In this document: in pieces, positions 26,084 to 36,162 of the stretch | How positions within the stretch are numbered: the stretch's first letter is position 1 | Layout: each line of letters starts with the position of its first letter | From: Methylococcales bacterium | GTDB lineage: Bacteria; Pseudomonadota; Gammaproteobacteria; Methylococcales; Methylomonadaceae | Length of the DNA stretch: 64,000 bases | Direction: 5' to 3' | NCBI GenBank assembly: GCA_028707085.1 | Contig: JAQTUW010000015.1 | Span: forward strand, 1-64,000 | Notes under the pieces: model-generated | The model's input: the letters and a program-made list of their open reading frames with translations, nothing else | Databases searched by the model: none | What the model was told of the DNA's origin: nothing | Program-made: the position numbers and the translations under genes

Positions 26084-28916
26084 GTGTACTTCCTTCGTTG
26101 TCGCCGTATAGGGCGCTTTGGATGACTGCTTTTTGTTCGCCAAGATGGGTTTTGTAGTTGCCTGCCGCCGGTGCGGCGGAGGCTGCGCGTCCAGCGTAGC
26201 GGATAAGGATATCTTTGTCTATGTGCTCGAAAAAATGGTGTTTGCTTTGAAACCATGCCCCCTGATTCCGCGGTTCTTCCTGACACCAGACGATCTGTTC
26301 GACCTGTGGGTACTTTTCGATTTCCGCCCTGAACTGGGTCGCCGGGAAGGGGTAGAGCTGTTCGATACGGACAATGGCGATATGCTGAAGATTGTCCTGA
26401 CGTCGGGTTTCCAGCAGGTCGTAATAGACCTTGCCGCAGCAGAGTATCAGCCGGGTCACGCCGGCAGGGTCGATGGTGTCCTGTTCGCCGATGACCGGCA
26501 GAAATTCGCTGTCAGTCAGGTCGGCAAGCGCCGAGGTGGCCAGCCTGTGCCTGAGCAGGCTTTTCGGACTCATTACGATCAGCGGTTTGCGGAAGTCGCG
26601 TAAAAGCTGGCGGCGCAGCAGATGGAATATTTGCGCCGGTGTGGTGGGGGTGCAAACCTGGATGTTCTGGTCGGCGCAAAGCTGCAGATAGCGTTCGATG
26701 CGGGCCGAGGAATGTTCCGGGCCCTGGCCTTCAAAACCATGTGGCAGCAGCATCACCAGACCGCTGAGTTTACCCCATTTGCTTTCGCCGGAGGTGATGA
26801 ACTGATCGATCAGCACCTGGGCGCCATTGGCGAAATCGCCGAACTGTGCTTCCCATATCACCAATTTGTCGGGCATGGTCGAGCTGTAGCCATATTCGAA
26901 GCCCAGCACGCCAGCTTCGGAGAGTAGCGAATTGAAGATTTGCGGCCGGCCCTGCTGCTCGCCGAGGTGATTGAGCGGTATGTAATTTTCGCCATCAAGT
27001 TGGTTCAGCAAAATGGCGTGACGATGGGAAAAGGTGCCGCGGCCGACATCCTGACCGGTCAGGCGCACATCATAGCCTTCAAGCAGCAAGGTGGCGTAGG
27101 CCATGTTTTCGGCAAACCCCCAGTCCAGGGGCAGTTCGCCGCCGGCCATTTTGTTGCGGTCTTCCATGACTTTGGCGACTCTGGGGTGCAGCTCAAAGCC
27201 GGCCGGCAAGCATTGCAGCCGCTGATTGCTCAGCCGGATCTGCTCCAGCGTCACGGCGGTATGGGCCGGGAGCGTCCATTGCTGATTATAAAATCTTTCC
27301 CAGCGGGAGGAATATGAATAGCTGTTGTTTTCGATGATGGGGCGGGAAACTTCCAGCCCCTGACTCAGCATTTGCTGATAGTCCTGTTCCATGTGGGCGA
27401 CGGCGTCTGCCGCCAGTATGTTTTCCGCGACCAGTTTTTGCGCGTAAATCTGCCGCGTGGTCGGCAGGCTGTCGATGGTTTTGTACATCATGGGCTGAGT
27501 GGCCGCCGGTTCGTCGGCCTCGTTGTGCCCAAGCCGCCGGTAGCAAATCAGATCGATTACCACATCCTTATGAAATTTCATCCGGTAATCCAGGGCTATC
27601 TGAGTGACAAAGGCCACGGCTTCAGGGTCGTCGCCGTTGACATGAAATACCGGGGCGTGAACCATGTGCGCGACATCGGTGCAATACAGCGTGGAACGGG
27701 AGTCGAACGGGTTGCTGGTGGTGAAGCCGATTTGATTGTTAATGACCAGGTGTACGGTGCCGCCGGTATTGAAAGCGCGGGTTTCCGACATGTTGAGGGT
27801 TTCCATGATGATGCCCTGTCCGGCAAATGCGGCGTCGCCATGAATTAAAATCGGCACGATGGCGTCGATGCCGCCAGCGCCGTGTCTGTCTTGTCTGGCT
27901 TTGACCGAGCCTTCGACCACCGGATTGATGATTTCCAGATGGGAAGGGTTAAAGGCCAGGGTCAGATGGATCGGGCCGCCCGGCGTGGCGATATTGGAGG
28001 AGAAGCCCATATGGTATTTGACATCGCCGGTAATGGCGCCCGGCATGGAGGTGTGGGTGCCTTCAAACTCGCCGAACAGCACGGACGGTTTTTTTCCCAG
28101 AATGTTGATCAGGACATTAAGACGGCCGCGGTGCGCCATGCCCAGTACAATTTCCTTGACCTTGCTTTCCCCTGCGCGCTGAATGAGTTCGTCGAGGATT
28201 AAAATCAGCGATTCGCCGCCTTCCAATGAAAAACGCTTCTGACCTGCAAATTTGCGGTGCAGAAATCTTTCCAGTCCTTCCGCCGCTGTCAGCAGTTTTA
28301 ATAGCCATATTTTTTTTTCCGGATGGCTGGCCAGATCCGGTTTGGCGCCTTCCAGTTTATTTTTGATCCAGTGTTTGGGTTCGGCATCGACAATATGCAT
28401 ATATTCGCTGCCAATACTGCCGCAATAAATATCATTCAGGGTCTGGATAATGGCGCGTAATGGCAGGCGGTCTATGCCGCACAGGCCTCCGGTGTCGAAC
28501 AGGGTATTCATGTCGGCGCTGGTCAGCCCGTAATAAACCGGTTCCAGATCGACTGGCGCCGTACAGGTTTTGCCCAATGGGTTGTTGGCGGCGATCAGAT
28601 GGCCTTTTACCCGGTACTGATTAATTAGCCGGGCGACTGCCGACTGTTTTTTGACGCTTTGTTCGGTAAAACCCTGCATGCGGGCCAGACGGCCTGGTTC
28701 GGCTATCGCCAGTTTTTTAAACCGGTCTATGATGATGCTGTGCGGGGTGTCTTCCGTCGAGCCGTTATGGATGAGGTCGAAACGTTCCCGCCAGTTACCA
28801 GTGACGGAATCAGGATTATTCAGATACTGTTCATACAGGTATTCGATGTAAACAGCGTTGCTGCCATAGAACGGGGATGATTCTTTAAACAGTTCGAGCA
28901 GTTTACTCATACGCAT
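26073..28916 (-). CDS. sucA: 2-oxoglutarate dehydrogenase E1
   Basis: 947 residues (E. coli SucA is 933). Thiamine-diphosphate enzyme that decarboxylates 2-oxoglutarate in the TCA cycle. It shows the family N-terminus ([16 protein letters not shown]), then [63 protein letters not shown] and [20 protein letters not shown]. The first codon could be the ATG at 28916 or 28910 (MSKLLELF); neither has a clear ribosome-binding site. Type I methanotrophs were long described as lacking this activity, so an intact gene is notable if the host is one. It is divergent from the DUF2914 gene. Confidence 0.96.
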   Translation of the reverse strand: MRMSKLLELFKESSPFYGSNAVYIEYLYEQYLNNPDSVTGNWRERFDLIHNGSTEDTPHSIIIDRFKKLAIAEPGRLARMQGFTEQSVKKQSAVARLINQYRVKGHLIAANNPLGKTCTAPVDLEPVYYGLTSADMNTLFDTGGLCGIDRLPLRAIIQTLNDIYCGSIGSEYMHIVDAEPKHWIKNKLEGAKPDLASHPEKKIWLLKLLTAAEGLERFLHRKFAGQKRFSLEGGESLILILDELIQRAGESKVKEIVLGMAHRGRLNVLINILGKKPSVLFGEFEGTHTSMPGAITGDVKYHMGFSSNIATPGGPIHLTLAFNPSHLEIINPVVEGSVKARQDRHGAGGIDAIVPILIHGDAAFAGQGIIMETLNMSETRAFNTGGTVHLVINNQIGFTTSNPFDSRSTLYCTDVAHMVHAPVFHVNGDDPEAVAFVTQIALDYRMKFHKDVVIDLICYRRLGHNEADEPAATQPMMYKTIDSLPTTRQIYAQKLVAENILAADAVAHMEQDYQQMLSQGLEVSRPIIENNSYSYSSRWERFYNQQWTLPAHTAVTLEQIRLSNQRLQCLPAGFELHPRVAKVMEDRNKMAGGELPLDWGFAENMAYATLLLEGYDVRLTGQDVGRGTFSHRHAILLNQLDGENYIPLNHLGEQQGRPQIFNSLLSEAGVLGFEYGYSSTMPDKLVIWEAQFGDFANGAQVLIDQFITSGESKWGKLSGLVMLLPHGFEGQGPEHSSARIERYLQLCADQNIQVCTPTTPAQIFHLLRRQLLRDFRKPLIVMSPKSLLRHRLATSALADLTDSEFLPVIGEQDTIDPAGVTRLILCCGKVYYDLLETRRQDNLQHIAIVRIEQLYPFPATQFRAEIEKYPQVEQIVWCQEEPRNQGAWFQSKHHFFEHIDKDILIRYAGRAASAAPAAGNYKTHLGEQKAVIQSALYGDNEGSTHEF

Positions 28917-29049
28917 ATCCAGAAGAACGTCAAATCGGCTGTCCTATGTTAGAACCAAAGTGATATATTGCCAAACAAAATCTGGACACTGCGCAGAAGA
29001 CGTTAGTTCAAGTCCCGCATAGTTTATCAGTAACACTCAGGAAAAACCC

Positions 29050-29760
29050 ATGCCACAGAGTAAAGTAGTTATCAGGATAAATGTAGATAAGGAAAGCAGT
29101 CCAAAGAATGCCGTCCCGGCAAAGCCGGTCGTGGTCTGGCATTGGGAGCGGATCGCAATGGCGGGGAGCATTGTGATTGCCGTCACAGTTTTGCTGATTA
29201 CTTTTTTTTACGCCCAGGATGAGCCTGCCGAGCAGCATTCCGCCGATCGGCAAGCCCTGTCGCCTGCGCCGTCCGGCAGTGGCGGTGGGGCGGCGGCCGT
29301 TGTGCCATTGCCGGCAAAACCTGTGGCGGGGGGGGTGTCTGCAGGCGAGGAGGCGGTTGTCCGGTTCGATCGCCATCTTCCGGCGCAGAATGGCGGCCAG
29401 GTCGTCAACAAGGGGATTATTTATGATAAAAAGGTATTCAGGGCATCGTTGAATATCGTCATGAAAGATAATGAACCGTTTGAACAGGCAAAGCTTCCGC
29501 TCAGGCTGGTCGGGAATCAGGTTGTTGAACTTTTTTATTTTAATGAAATAAGGAATGAAAAGAACAAGCTGTTATTTCACAATTGGCGAAAAGATGGCAA
29601 GACTGTTTTCATGCGGCAACTGAAGATCCAGGATAGCAAGGCAAAGGTTGTATCTTCGCTGAAATTGTCGTATAAGGATAAGGGTTTATGGCGGATTCAA
29701 TTAGTAGATGCAAAGGGAAAAGTATACAGCGAAGTTAATTTTTTAGTCTATTCTGAATAA
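29050..29760 (+). CDS. DUF2914 membrane-anchored protein
   Basis: 236 residues. A short cytoplasmic N-terminus is followed by one membrane helix (IAMAGSIVIAVTVLLITFFYA). A Gly/Ala/Pro-rich linker and a C-terminal DUF2914 domain come next (VVELFYFNEIRNEKNKLLFH, NWRKDGKTVF, GLWRIQLVDAKGKV). The domain probably lies in the periplasm. AGGA precedes the ATG. Function is not known for this family; it is common in gammaproteobacteria. The following H-NS-like gene is 63 bp downstream on the same strand. Confidence 0.8.
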   Translation: MPQSKVVIRINVDKESSPKNAVPAKPVVVWHWERIAMAGSIVIAVTVLLITFFYAQDEPAEQHSADRQALSPAPSGSGGGAAAVVPLPAKPVAGGVSAGEEAVVRFDRHLPAQNGGQVVNKGIIYDKKVFRASLNIVMKDNEPFEQAKLPLRLVGNQVVELFYFNEIRNEKNKLLFHNWRKDGKTVFMRQLKIQDSKAKVVSSLKLSYKDKGLWRIQLVDAKGKVYSEVNFLVYSE

Positions 29761-29823
29761 TGATTTTTCTTTCGCGGAATATGATGTTAATATTATTCCG
29801 TCATTTGATTGAAAGAGGAAAAT

Positions 29824-30141
29824 ATGACTGATCTAACTACTCTATCTGAAACAGAATTACAGGCCGTTATTGATAAAGCGGAAAAAGTTTTAAAAGACAA
29901 GCAAATCACTAAACGTAAGGAAGTGATTGTGAAAATTAAGGAACTTGCTGCATCAATAGGCGTTATTGTTGACATTCAGGAAGGTGAAAAGGCGGCCGAG
30001 AAGAGGACGGGTAAAGTCGCCCCCAGATACCGGAATCCATCGGATCCATCGCAAACTTGGACGGGACGCGGTTTACCCCCGAAATGGCTGCAAAGCTTTA
30101 TTAATTCCGGCCATGTAAAAAGTGAATTTGAAATAAAATAA
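29824..30141 (+). CDS. H-NS-family DNA-binding protein
   Basis: 105 residues from the ATG at 29824, preceded by GAAAGAGGAAAA. The N-terminal half is a charged helix suited to oligomerisation (TELQAVIDKAEKVLKDKQ). The C-terminus carries the H-NS DNA-binding signature RYRNPSDPSQTWTGRGLPPK followed by WL. H-NS-type proteins bind curved AT-rich DNA and silence foreign genes. It is shorter than E. coli H-NS (137), as is usual for this subgroup. The AT-rich regulatory segments around 12.1 and 22.6 kb are possible targets (inference). Confidence 0.85.
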   Translation: MTDLTTLSETELQAVIDKAEKVLKDKQITKRKEVIVKIKELAASIGVIVDIQEGEKAAEKRTGKVAPRYRNPSDPSQTWTGRGLPPKWLQSFINSGHVKSEFEIK

Positions 30142-30164
30142 ATACCTTACAAGCCAGGGTCTAT

Positions 30165-30197
30165 AATCCGGCATGTATAAATATGCATGCCGGATTT
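30165..30197 (+). terminator. Hairpin after the H-NS-type gene
   Basis: AATCCGGCATG (30165-30175) pairs exactly with CATGCCGGATT (30186-30196) around a 10-base loop, 24 bases after the stop codon. Only TTT follows, so termination strength is uncertain. Confidence 0.5.
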
Positions 30198-30294
30198 GGA
30201 ATTCGCCTGGAACGAATATCCGGTATGCCGGGGTAAAGGAAAACGATTCGCAAGGCTGGTGTAGTATGCTGGAAAAGGCTGGCGGACAGTTTTT

Positions 30295-31062
30295 TCAGGC
30301 TAGCCCGGCCCAGTTCTGTAAGCAGTGGGTGACCCATTCACCATCGTCCAGACACAGGTCGTGCCCCGCCCAGGGGTGGGTCTGCAATTCCAGGCACCAG
30401 CGGTTGCCGATGGCCTGGGAACAGGCCGGCGAAACCAGTCTATCCCCCAGACTGTTCAGCAGTAATACCGGCGCTTGCGGTTTGTTTGCCGCCGGTCTGT
30501 ATTTTGCCGCCGCCAAAATTTGCCGCAAGCCGTTTTCCGCGCTGACCGGATGCCGAAGCTGGATACGCCCCCATCGTTCGGCTATTTCGACATCCCTGTC
30601 GCGGCGGTTGCTGACCAGACGCAGAATAGCCAGCTCCCGCCGGTAAACATCGGCTTGCGTCAATATCCTGGCCAGATCGGCATAACTTTGCCAGCGCAGG
30701 CGCTGGTGGAATGCGTTAAGGCTGGCCTGGCTGGTGTTAATCAGGATTGCAGCATTCAGCTCGCCAGGATACCTCGACAGCCATTCCCAGCCCACCATGC
30801 CGCCCAGAGACAATGCCAGCAGGGTAAGCGGCTTTTGTAACAGATCTTGCTGTTCGGCCTGCCGGCGCACAAAATCGGCAATTTCTTCTATCCGGCGGGG
30901 GCTGGTGTATTGGTGGAATTGCCCGGTTCCGGGCAGATCCAGGGTGTGAATGCGGGCGGATGGAAATGCCTTTTGCAACTGCGGTATAAAATCACCCCAG
31001 TGTCCGCTTTCCCTGCATAAGCCACGCAATAGCAGCCAGTTCTGTTCGGGTTTATTTTGCAT
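30295..31062 (-). CDS. Alpha/beta hydrolase
   Basis: 255 residues from the ATG at 31062 (MQNKPEQNWL). Visible are the oxyanion-hole region LLLRGLCRESGHWGDF, the nucleophile elbow LSLGGMVGWEW (Ser as nucleophile), the acid region LLNSLGDRLVSP and the catalytic His in WAGHDLCLDDGEW. The substrate cannot be told from sequence; carboxylesterase or lipase-like activity is usual. It overlaps the end of the upstream carboxypeptidase-like gene by 11 bp, so the two are translated together. Confidence 0.85.
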   Translation of the reverse strand: MQNKPEQNWLLLRGLCRESGHWGDFIPQLQKAFPSARIHTLDLPGTGQFHQYTSPRRIEEIADFVRRQAEQQDLLQKPLTLLALSLGGMVGWEWLSRYPGELNAAILINTSQASLNAFHQRLRWQSYADLARILTQADVYRRELAILRLVSNRRDRDVEIAERWGRIQLRHPVSAENGLRQILAAAKYRPAANKPQAPVLLLNSLGDRLVSPACSQAIGNRWCLELQTHPWAGHDLCLDDGEWVTHCLQNWAGLA

Positions 31063-32071
31063 ACCACAGTTCTTGCGCCTGTTGCGCATAAACGCTTCTT
31101 TGCGATGCCTGCAAACAAGCCCACTGTTCAGGATAAAGCAGGCTGCGGTACAAAAAGTCGAACAGCGTGAAGTGCCGCCTTAAAATGCGTTGCTGGCGGT
31201 GCGGCAAGAGGGGATGAAACAGGCCGTGGCGTTGAAACAGGTGCAGCGGGCTTTTTCGCAGCCATTGCCACGATCCCATTTCCAGAGTCAGCGGCAGGAA
31301 TAGTTTCGCCTTGCCGTTTTGCGCGGTAAAGTCGTCATACAGATAGTCCCATAAATCGCCATTGATGACATATTCCATGCTCATGGGTTCGATCTTGTAA
31401 AAATGATTGGGATAGCATTGGTCAAACAATCGCTTCCAGGCGTAGACTTCCGGCAGGGAATCAATGGGTTTTTTGCATGAAGCATAGGGAAACCACAGCC
31501 GGTCGTGAATGCCGAACCCGGAATGCAGATCCACGGAAATGGACAGCGGGGCATTGAACAGGTGCTGAAAAATGACCTGACACAAGGCGTTGGATTCCTT
31601 TTCCATGCAGGTTTTATCGCCACGGTACCAGGGTAGGCGCGAGCTTAGTCGGTGGCCGCTATACAGACGGGTATTGCCGACGCTTTCCACCGGGGAATTG
31701 CGCATCAGATCCACGCCGTTGCCATTGCTGCGAGTGCCGCGATAAACACCGACCGGGTTGACAATGGGTACAAAAACCAGTCGCGAACGGCTTAGGCGCT
31801 GGATAAATTCCTGATCCCAATCCAGCAGATGCACGATGGTTTGCAGGTAGGATAGAATGACTTCCGAGCCTATTTTTTCCAGGCCGTGTACGCCGCCAAA
31901 ATAGGCCAGCACCGGCACATCGGGACTCATGGATCCCAGCACGATGCAGTGTATCGGAAACTCCCGGTCTTTATAGGTTACGCGCTCGATGATCTCCACC
32001 CGAGCCCTGTCGCCCAGGCGGGCGATAATGCTTTCAAGCAGGGCCAACTCCGGAAAGGGTTTGTGGCTCAT
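31052..32071 (-). CDS. M14-type zinc carboxypeptidase-like protein (DUF2817-like)
   Basis: 339 residues. Zinc-binding motif HxxE in GGVHGLEKIGSE, third ligand His in SVDLHSGFG, and catalytic Glu in LPLTLEMGSW fit the M14 carboxypeptidase/succinylglutamate desuccinylase fold. NPVGVYRGTRSNGNGVDLMR is the usual substrate-binding Arg/Asn block. No signal peptide, so cytoplasmic. It could trim peptides or deacylate an amino acid; the substrate is unknown. It shares a transcript with the overlapping hydrolase and lies 27 bp downstream of the acyltransferase gene, suggesting a three-gene operon. Confidence 0.82.
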   Translation of the reverse strand: MSHKPFPELALLESIIARLGDRARVEIIERVTYKDREFPIHCIVLGSMSPDVPVLAYFGGVHGLEKIGSEVILSYLQTIVHLLDWDQEFIQRLSRSRLVFVPIVNPVGVYRGTRSNGNGVDLMRNSPVESVGNTRLYSGHRLSSRLPWYRGDKTCMEKESNALCQVIFQHLFNAPLSISVDLHSGFGIHDRLWFPYASCKKPIDSLPEVYAWKRLFDQCYPNHFYKIEPMSMEYVINGDLWDYLYDDFTAQNGKAKLFLPLTLEMGSWQWLRKSPLHLFQRHGLFHPLLPHRQQRILRRHFTLFDFLYRSLLYPEQWACLQASQRSVYAQQAQELWYAK

Positions 32072-32098
32072 GAGTCTGAAATTTGCCGGTCGGTTTTC

Positions 32099-33820
32099 TT
32101 AGCCTGCCATGGGTGTGTCGATATACCGCTGTCTTTTTTTTGGCGCGATTTTGTCGATTTCCACCATGATCAGGCTGTCTATGCAGTTGTTAAACTCGGG
32201 GTCGATATTGAAGTCTATGAAATGGCAGCCTTTGTCCACGCACAGCTCGACATATTGCTTGTAAAGCGTCGGCACCCTGACGCCCAGTTTTTTGAGTTCG
32301 CTGTTCAGGATTTTAAAGCTGGTGGAGTAGTCGGCGTTGAATTCGGCGACGGCGAACTGTCTGCTTTCCTCGGAAACCACAAACGGCGTTCTTGCTTTGG
32401 TCTGCAGCATGTCGGAGCCGAATTGCTGTTTATAAAAGCTGATTATTAGTTCCTTGGCGTGTTGCGGGTAGGCGTTGCTGATACTGACCGGGCCGAACAG
32501 GTATTTTACCTCCGGCTGTTCGCGCAGATAGGCGCCTATGCCGTACCATAGATAGTCCAGGCTGTGCTGTCCCCAGTAACGCGGCTGCACAAAGCTGCGG
32601 CCAAGTTCTATGCTGTAGGGCAGATAGGCGGCAAAGTCGCTTTGCAGGTCGAACAGGGTCTGGGTATAAAAGCCTTCTATGCCGTGAGTCGCCATGATTT
32701 TGGCCCCTTCGCCGACTCGATAGGCGCCGACGATTTCCAGGTCATTATCATCCCACAATACGATATGACTGTAATAAATATCGAATTTGTCCAGATCCAG
32801 CGCCAGTCCGGTGCCTTCTTCGACGGTGCGGAAAGTAAGCTCCCGCAATCTGGCGATCTCCTGCATCACCGGGCAGTCGTCCCGAAAATGATATAAAAAA
32901 ATCTTTTTACCGTCGCGGGTTTCTCCCAGCAAACGGGATTGAAACAGGGCTTTTTTCACGGCCTTGGTATCGGCCGGATGCACGACGGTTTCGACGGTAT
33001 CGAACAGCAGCGGTTTGTTCCGCTTGCCCAGATTCAGCACATGTTTGCGGAAACGTTGACTGAGCTGCTTATTGTTTTCGAGGCTATCGGCAATGGCGGA
33101 ATAAGGGATGGGTTCGCCGACCTTGAACTTGATTTCCTGATTTTTCTTGTTGAACATTTCTTCAACCAGCAGCATGGTGCCCAGCGGTTTGAAAATGGTG
33201 GACATGCTGTAGAAAAACGCGGAGTTTTTGGCTTTGATATGGATGGGCAAAACGGTGCAGTGGGCTTTCTTGGCTAGCTTGATAAAGCCGGTCTGCCACT
33301 TACCGTCACGTACGCCGGTCGGGGTGATGCGGGATACTTCGCCGGCCGGAAAGATGATGATGGCTTCCTCGTTTTCCAGCGCGTCCAGCATGATTTTATA
33401 GGTGTCTTTCAGGCTTTTTTTGTCGGTCAGCACATCCACCGGTAAAAAAATGGATTGTAGCGGCTCCATGTGAGACAGCACCCGGTTGGCGACAATTCTG
33501 ACATCCGGGCGGACGGTGCGGATCAGTTTGACCAGAGCCAGTCCGTCCAGGGTGCCGATAGGATGGTTGGCGACTATCAGTAACCGGCCTTCGGAAGGGA
33601 TGTTGTTGATGGATTCGTTGCTGACCTGATAGTTGAATTTGAAATAATGCAGTAATTTATCAAGAAAGGCAAAACCGCGCAGGTGCTGGTTCTTTTTGAT
33701 GACCGTGTTGAAATCGTCTTCGTGTATCAGCTTTTTCAGGGCTTTTAACGCCAGTTTGTTGTCTTTGCCCAGTTTGAAATTGGGATAGGTTTCTTTCAAG
33801 ATACGTTCAGCATCAATCAT
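32099..33820 (-). CDS. OlsF-like bifunctional acyltransferase (ornithine lipid synthesis)
   Basis: 573 residues with two acyltransferase domains. Residues about 60-270 are a PlsC-type O-acyltransferase with NHPIGTLDG (the NHx4D motif) and FPAGEVSR. Residues about 300-550 resemble the OlsB/GNAT-like N-acyltransferase of ornithine lipid synthesis (RLRELTFRTVEEGTG, IVGAYRVGEG, ELGRSFVQPRYW, YLFGPVSISNAY). The same order is found in OlsF, which makes ornithine lipids in one polypeptide: the C-terminal domain N-acylates ornithine and the N-terminal domain adds the second chain. The amino acid used here is not known. First gene of the probable operon with the carboxypeptidase and hydrolase. Confidence 0.8.
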   Translation of the reverse strand: MIDAERILKETYPNFKLGKDNKLALKALKKLIHEDDFNTVIKKNQHLRGFAFLDKLLHYFKFNYQVSNESINNIPSEGRLLIVANHPIGTLDGLALVKLIRTVRPDVRIVANRVLSHMEPLQSIFLPVDVLTDKKSLKDTYKIMLDALENEEAIIIFPAGEVSRITPTGVRDGKWQTGFIKLAKKAHCTVLPIHIKAKNSAFFYSMSTIFKPLGTMLLVEEMFNKKNQEIKFKVGEPIPYSAIADSLENNKQLSQRFRKHVLNLGKRNKPLLFDTVETVVHPADTKAVKKALFQSRLLGETRDGKKIFLYHFRDDCPVMQEIARLRELTFRTVEEGTGLALDLDKFDIYYSHIVLWDDNDLEIVGAYRVGEGAKIMATHGIEGFYTQTLFDLQSDFAAYLPYSIELGRSFVQPRYWGQHSLDYLWYGIGAYLREQPEVKYLFGPVSISNAYPQHAKELIISFYKQQFGSDMLQTKARTPFVVSEESRQFAVAEFNADYSTSFKILNSELKKLGVRVPTLYKQYVELCVDKGCHFIDFNIDPEFNNCIDSLIMVEIDKIAPKKRQRYIDTPMAG

Positions 33821-33982
33821 TTATGTTGATCCAGTGGGAGGGGGCGGTAATAGTAACAAAATTCTAACCAGAGTAGATGACAGAATTATGAAAGCAAAGT
33901 CAAGCGCAACAGCCTGATTGTCTGTTCATAGGCTGTGATTTTTGCCATTCGCCTTGCGGTTTGTGAAGATCGGTCAGGCTTT

Positions 33983-35221
33983 TCAGGAGTGAAACTTGAC
34001 CAGTTTAACGGCATTCTCGTCGCAATGGATGATTTCCAGCGGATGTCCGTGCAGCTTGATGCTGGTGCCGGACTCCGGTATGGTTTCCATGTATTCGATG
34101 ATCAGGCCGTTGAGGGTTTTCGGGCCTTCGGTGGGCAAGTCCCATTGCGTGACCCTGTTCAGTTCGCGAACCGTAATGCCGGCGTCAACCAGATAGCCGC
34201 CATCCGGCTGGGTTTTGACGCCGGGTTCTTCGACAATTAATTCGCCGACAATTTCCTGTAACAAATCATCCAGAGACAGCAGGCCCAAAACATCGCCGTA
34301 TTCATCCACCACCAGTCCGATCCGCAGCTTTTCGGCCTTGAAGTTCTGCATTTGCCGGTGAATGGAGGTGCCGGCCGGGATAAAAAAGGGTTTGATCAGA
34401 TTTTCGGTAATATTCTGTTTGTCGAAGCCGGGCTGGCTGAGTTGCGATAAAACGGTGCGCAGATGCAGAAAACCGATGACCCGGTCTATGTTTTTCTTGT
34501 ACACCGGCAGGCGGGTATGCGGGCTGTTCTGAATTTTACTGATAATGGTTTCTATGGGTTCTTCCAGATCGATGCCGACAATTTCATTACGATGGGTCAT
34601 AATGTCTTCAACGCTGGCCGACTCCAGATCCAGAATGCTGAGCAACATGCTGTGATAGCGGCTGGGCATCAGATGATTGGCCTCGGTTACGATGCTTTTC
34701 AACTCGTCTTTGTTCAGGCCTTCGGTTTTGCTTTTCCTGGTATTGACGCCAAAGACGCGCAGGATCAGGTTGGAAATAAAATTGACGATACTGACAATGG
34801 GATAAAAGATTTTTAACAGCGGCAAGTATAGCCATGCCGACAGGTAGGCCAGTTTTTCCGGTTTGACGGCGCCCAGGGTTTTGGGGGTGACCTCGGAAAA
34901 GATCAGCACTACAATGGTTAGTATGGCCGTGGCGGGGGCGATGGCTTCGTCTCCGCCGAGGCGGATGGCGATTACGGTCGCCAGGGACGAGGCCAGGATA
35001 TTGACGAAATTGTTGCCGAGCAGAATAAGCCCCAACAGGCGGTCAGGACGTTTTAGCAGCTCCTGAGTCTTGATTGCGCCCTGATGTTTCTTTTTTACCA
35101 AGTGTTGCAGCCGATAGCGGTTGAGAGTCATCAAGGCTGTTTCGGTACCGGAAAAAAAAGCCGACATGATCAGTAATGCGGCTAATACACTAAAAAGTAC
35201 GCTTAAAGAAATATCGTTCAA
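33983..35221 (-). CDS. CNNM/CorC-HlyC-type membrane protein with CBS domains
   Basis: 412 residues. The N-terminal DUF21 domain has about four membrane helices (SVLFSVLAALLIMSAFFSG, LLGLILLGNNFVNILAS, AILTIVVLIFSEVTPKT) and the hallmark SGTETALM. Two CBS domains follow (DIMTHRNEIVGIDLEEP; RIGLVVDEYGDVLGLLSLDD), then a CorC_HlyC tail (GYLVDAGITVRELNRVT). Relatives such as YfjD/CorB are linked to magnesium or cobalt efflux. No clear partner gene is adjacent. Confidence 0.9.
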   Translation of the reverse strand: MNDISLSVLFSVLAALLIMSAFFSGTETALMTLNRYRLQHLVKKKHQGAIKTQELLKRPDRLLGLILLGNNFVNILASSLATVIAIRLGGDEAIAPATAILTIVVLIFSEVTPKTLGAVKPEKLAYLSAWLYLPLLKIFYPIVSIVNFISNLILRVFGVNTRKSKTEGLNKDELKSIVTEANHLMPSRYHSMLLSILDLESASVEDIMTHRNEIVGIDLEEPIETIISKIQNSPHTRLPVYKKNIDRVIGFLHLRTVLSQLSQPGFDKQNITENLIKPFFIPAGTSIHRQMQNFKAEKLRIGLVVDEYGDVLGLLSLDDLLQEIVGELIVEEPGVKTQPDGGYLVDAGITVRELNRVTQWDLPTEGPKTLNGLIIEYMETIPESGTSIKLHGHPLEIIHCDENAVKLVKFHS

Positions 35222-35473
35222 AGAACCGACTCGCGAGGCTAAACATGTTGCTAGTTTCTATGTTGCAGGATTTTTGTCAAGCTGTTGAGGGAAATTATGC
35301 CGGCGTTATCCGGTTTTTAACTTGAAATGCCTGGTGTCCGGCAATTTGAATTTCTGCATGGTTCCTGAATCGATCGGATACAATATTCCATTGCAAAATT
35401 GTAGCGGTCGTAAAAGCCGGCTGTCTGCCGCCGGGATGGGCTGCTGTTTGAAACATTATGTTCGGGATTGGGG

Positions 35474-35869
35474 ATGAAAATGAATTTTTGGACGCCGGTA
35501 CTGGCCGCCGGTCTGGTTGCCGGTTGCGCCAGTATGGATCGCGGCTCCACGCAGCAGTTCATGGTGTTTACCCATGACGATCTGAATATCCGCCAAACGC
35601 TTTGCAACATCAGTAATGAAGAAGGCGACTGGTCTGTCGCGCCAATTGCGCCCATTACCATAAACCGGGACGGCAATCCAATGAGCATTCGCTGCGAAAA
35701 TGAAACCCAGGCCGGTTTTAAACAGATTGAGCCAATGTTTTATGACAAATATGTGTTTCAGGATTTGATGCTGGATTTATGTTTCCCGGCCTGTATTGTT
35801 GATGGTTATAACAATGCCTTTTATCAATATCCGACGCATATCTCAGTTGATATGAAGCCCAAGCAGTAA
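35474..35869 (+). CDS. Small lipoprotein of unknown function
   Basis: About 131 residues from the ATG at 35474; a second ATG at 35480 is equally possible. Signal peptide with lipobox VAGCASMD. The mature part has paired cysteines (QTLCNIS, SIRCENE, LDLCFPACIVDG) and is otherwise unremarkable. GGGG lies just before the start. No family is recognised. It is isolated between the CorC-like gene and dprA. Confidence 0.7.
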   Translation: MKMNFWTPVLAAGLVAGCASMDRGSTQQFMVFTHDDLNIRQTLCNISNEEGDWSVAPIAPITINRDGNPMSIRCENETQAGFKQIEPMFYDKYVFQDLMLDLCFPACIVDGYNNAFYQYPTHISVDMKPKQ

Positions 35870-36162
35870 ACGACCGGCCATGTTCTTTGACCGTAATGGG
35901 GCGGGGTTTGGGGGGGGCTTCAAGCTTCGGATTTTCGCTATGGGTGTCGATTCATCCGTCCGGCAGCGGCCTGTATCGGATCCGGCAGGGTTTTTTAAAA
36001 GTGAAAACCTGTTTTCGGCAAATGGGATAAAATGGGCCGCTTTATTTTTGGCTGGTTTTCTGTTTGAATCTAAACCTGTTTGGTTTTTTATGTATTATCC
36101 TGTATTAATAACGCCGAATTGTCTATTTCACCCGGCCGATTGTAACCTGAGTCTTTAATTTC
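35870..36162. other. Intergenic region with a G-run cluster
   Basis: 293 bp before dprA. The G-runs GGGG, GGGG and an eight-G run occur at 35898-35901, 35903-35906 and 35910-35917, a possible G-quadruplex on the plus strand. A frame at 35880-36158 lacks any coding sign. The dprA promoter is not evident. Confidence 0.4.

Noticed and set aside
35880..36158. 92-codon frame before dprA
   Set aside because: Starts next to the G-run cluster, lacks a ribosome-binding site and reads like random translation.
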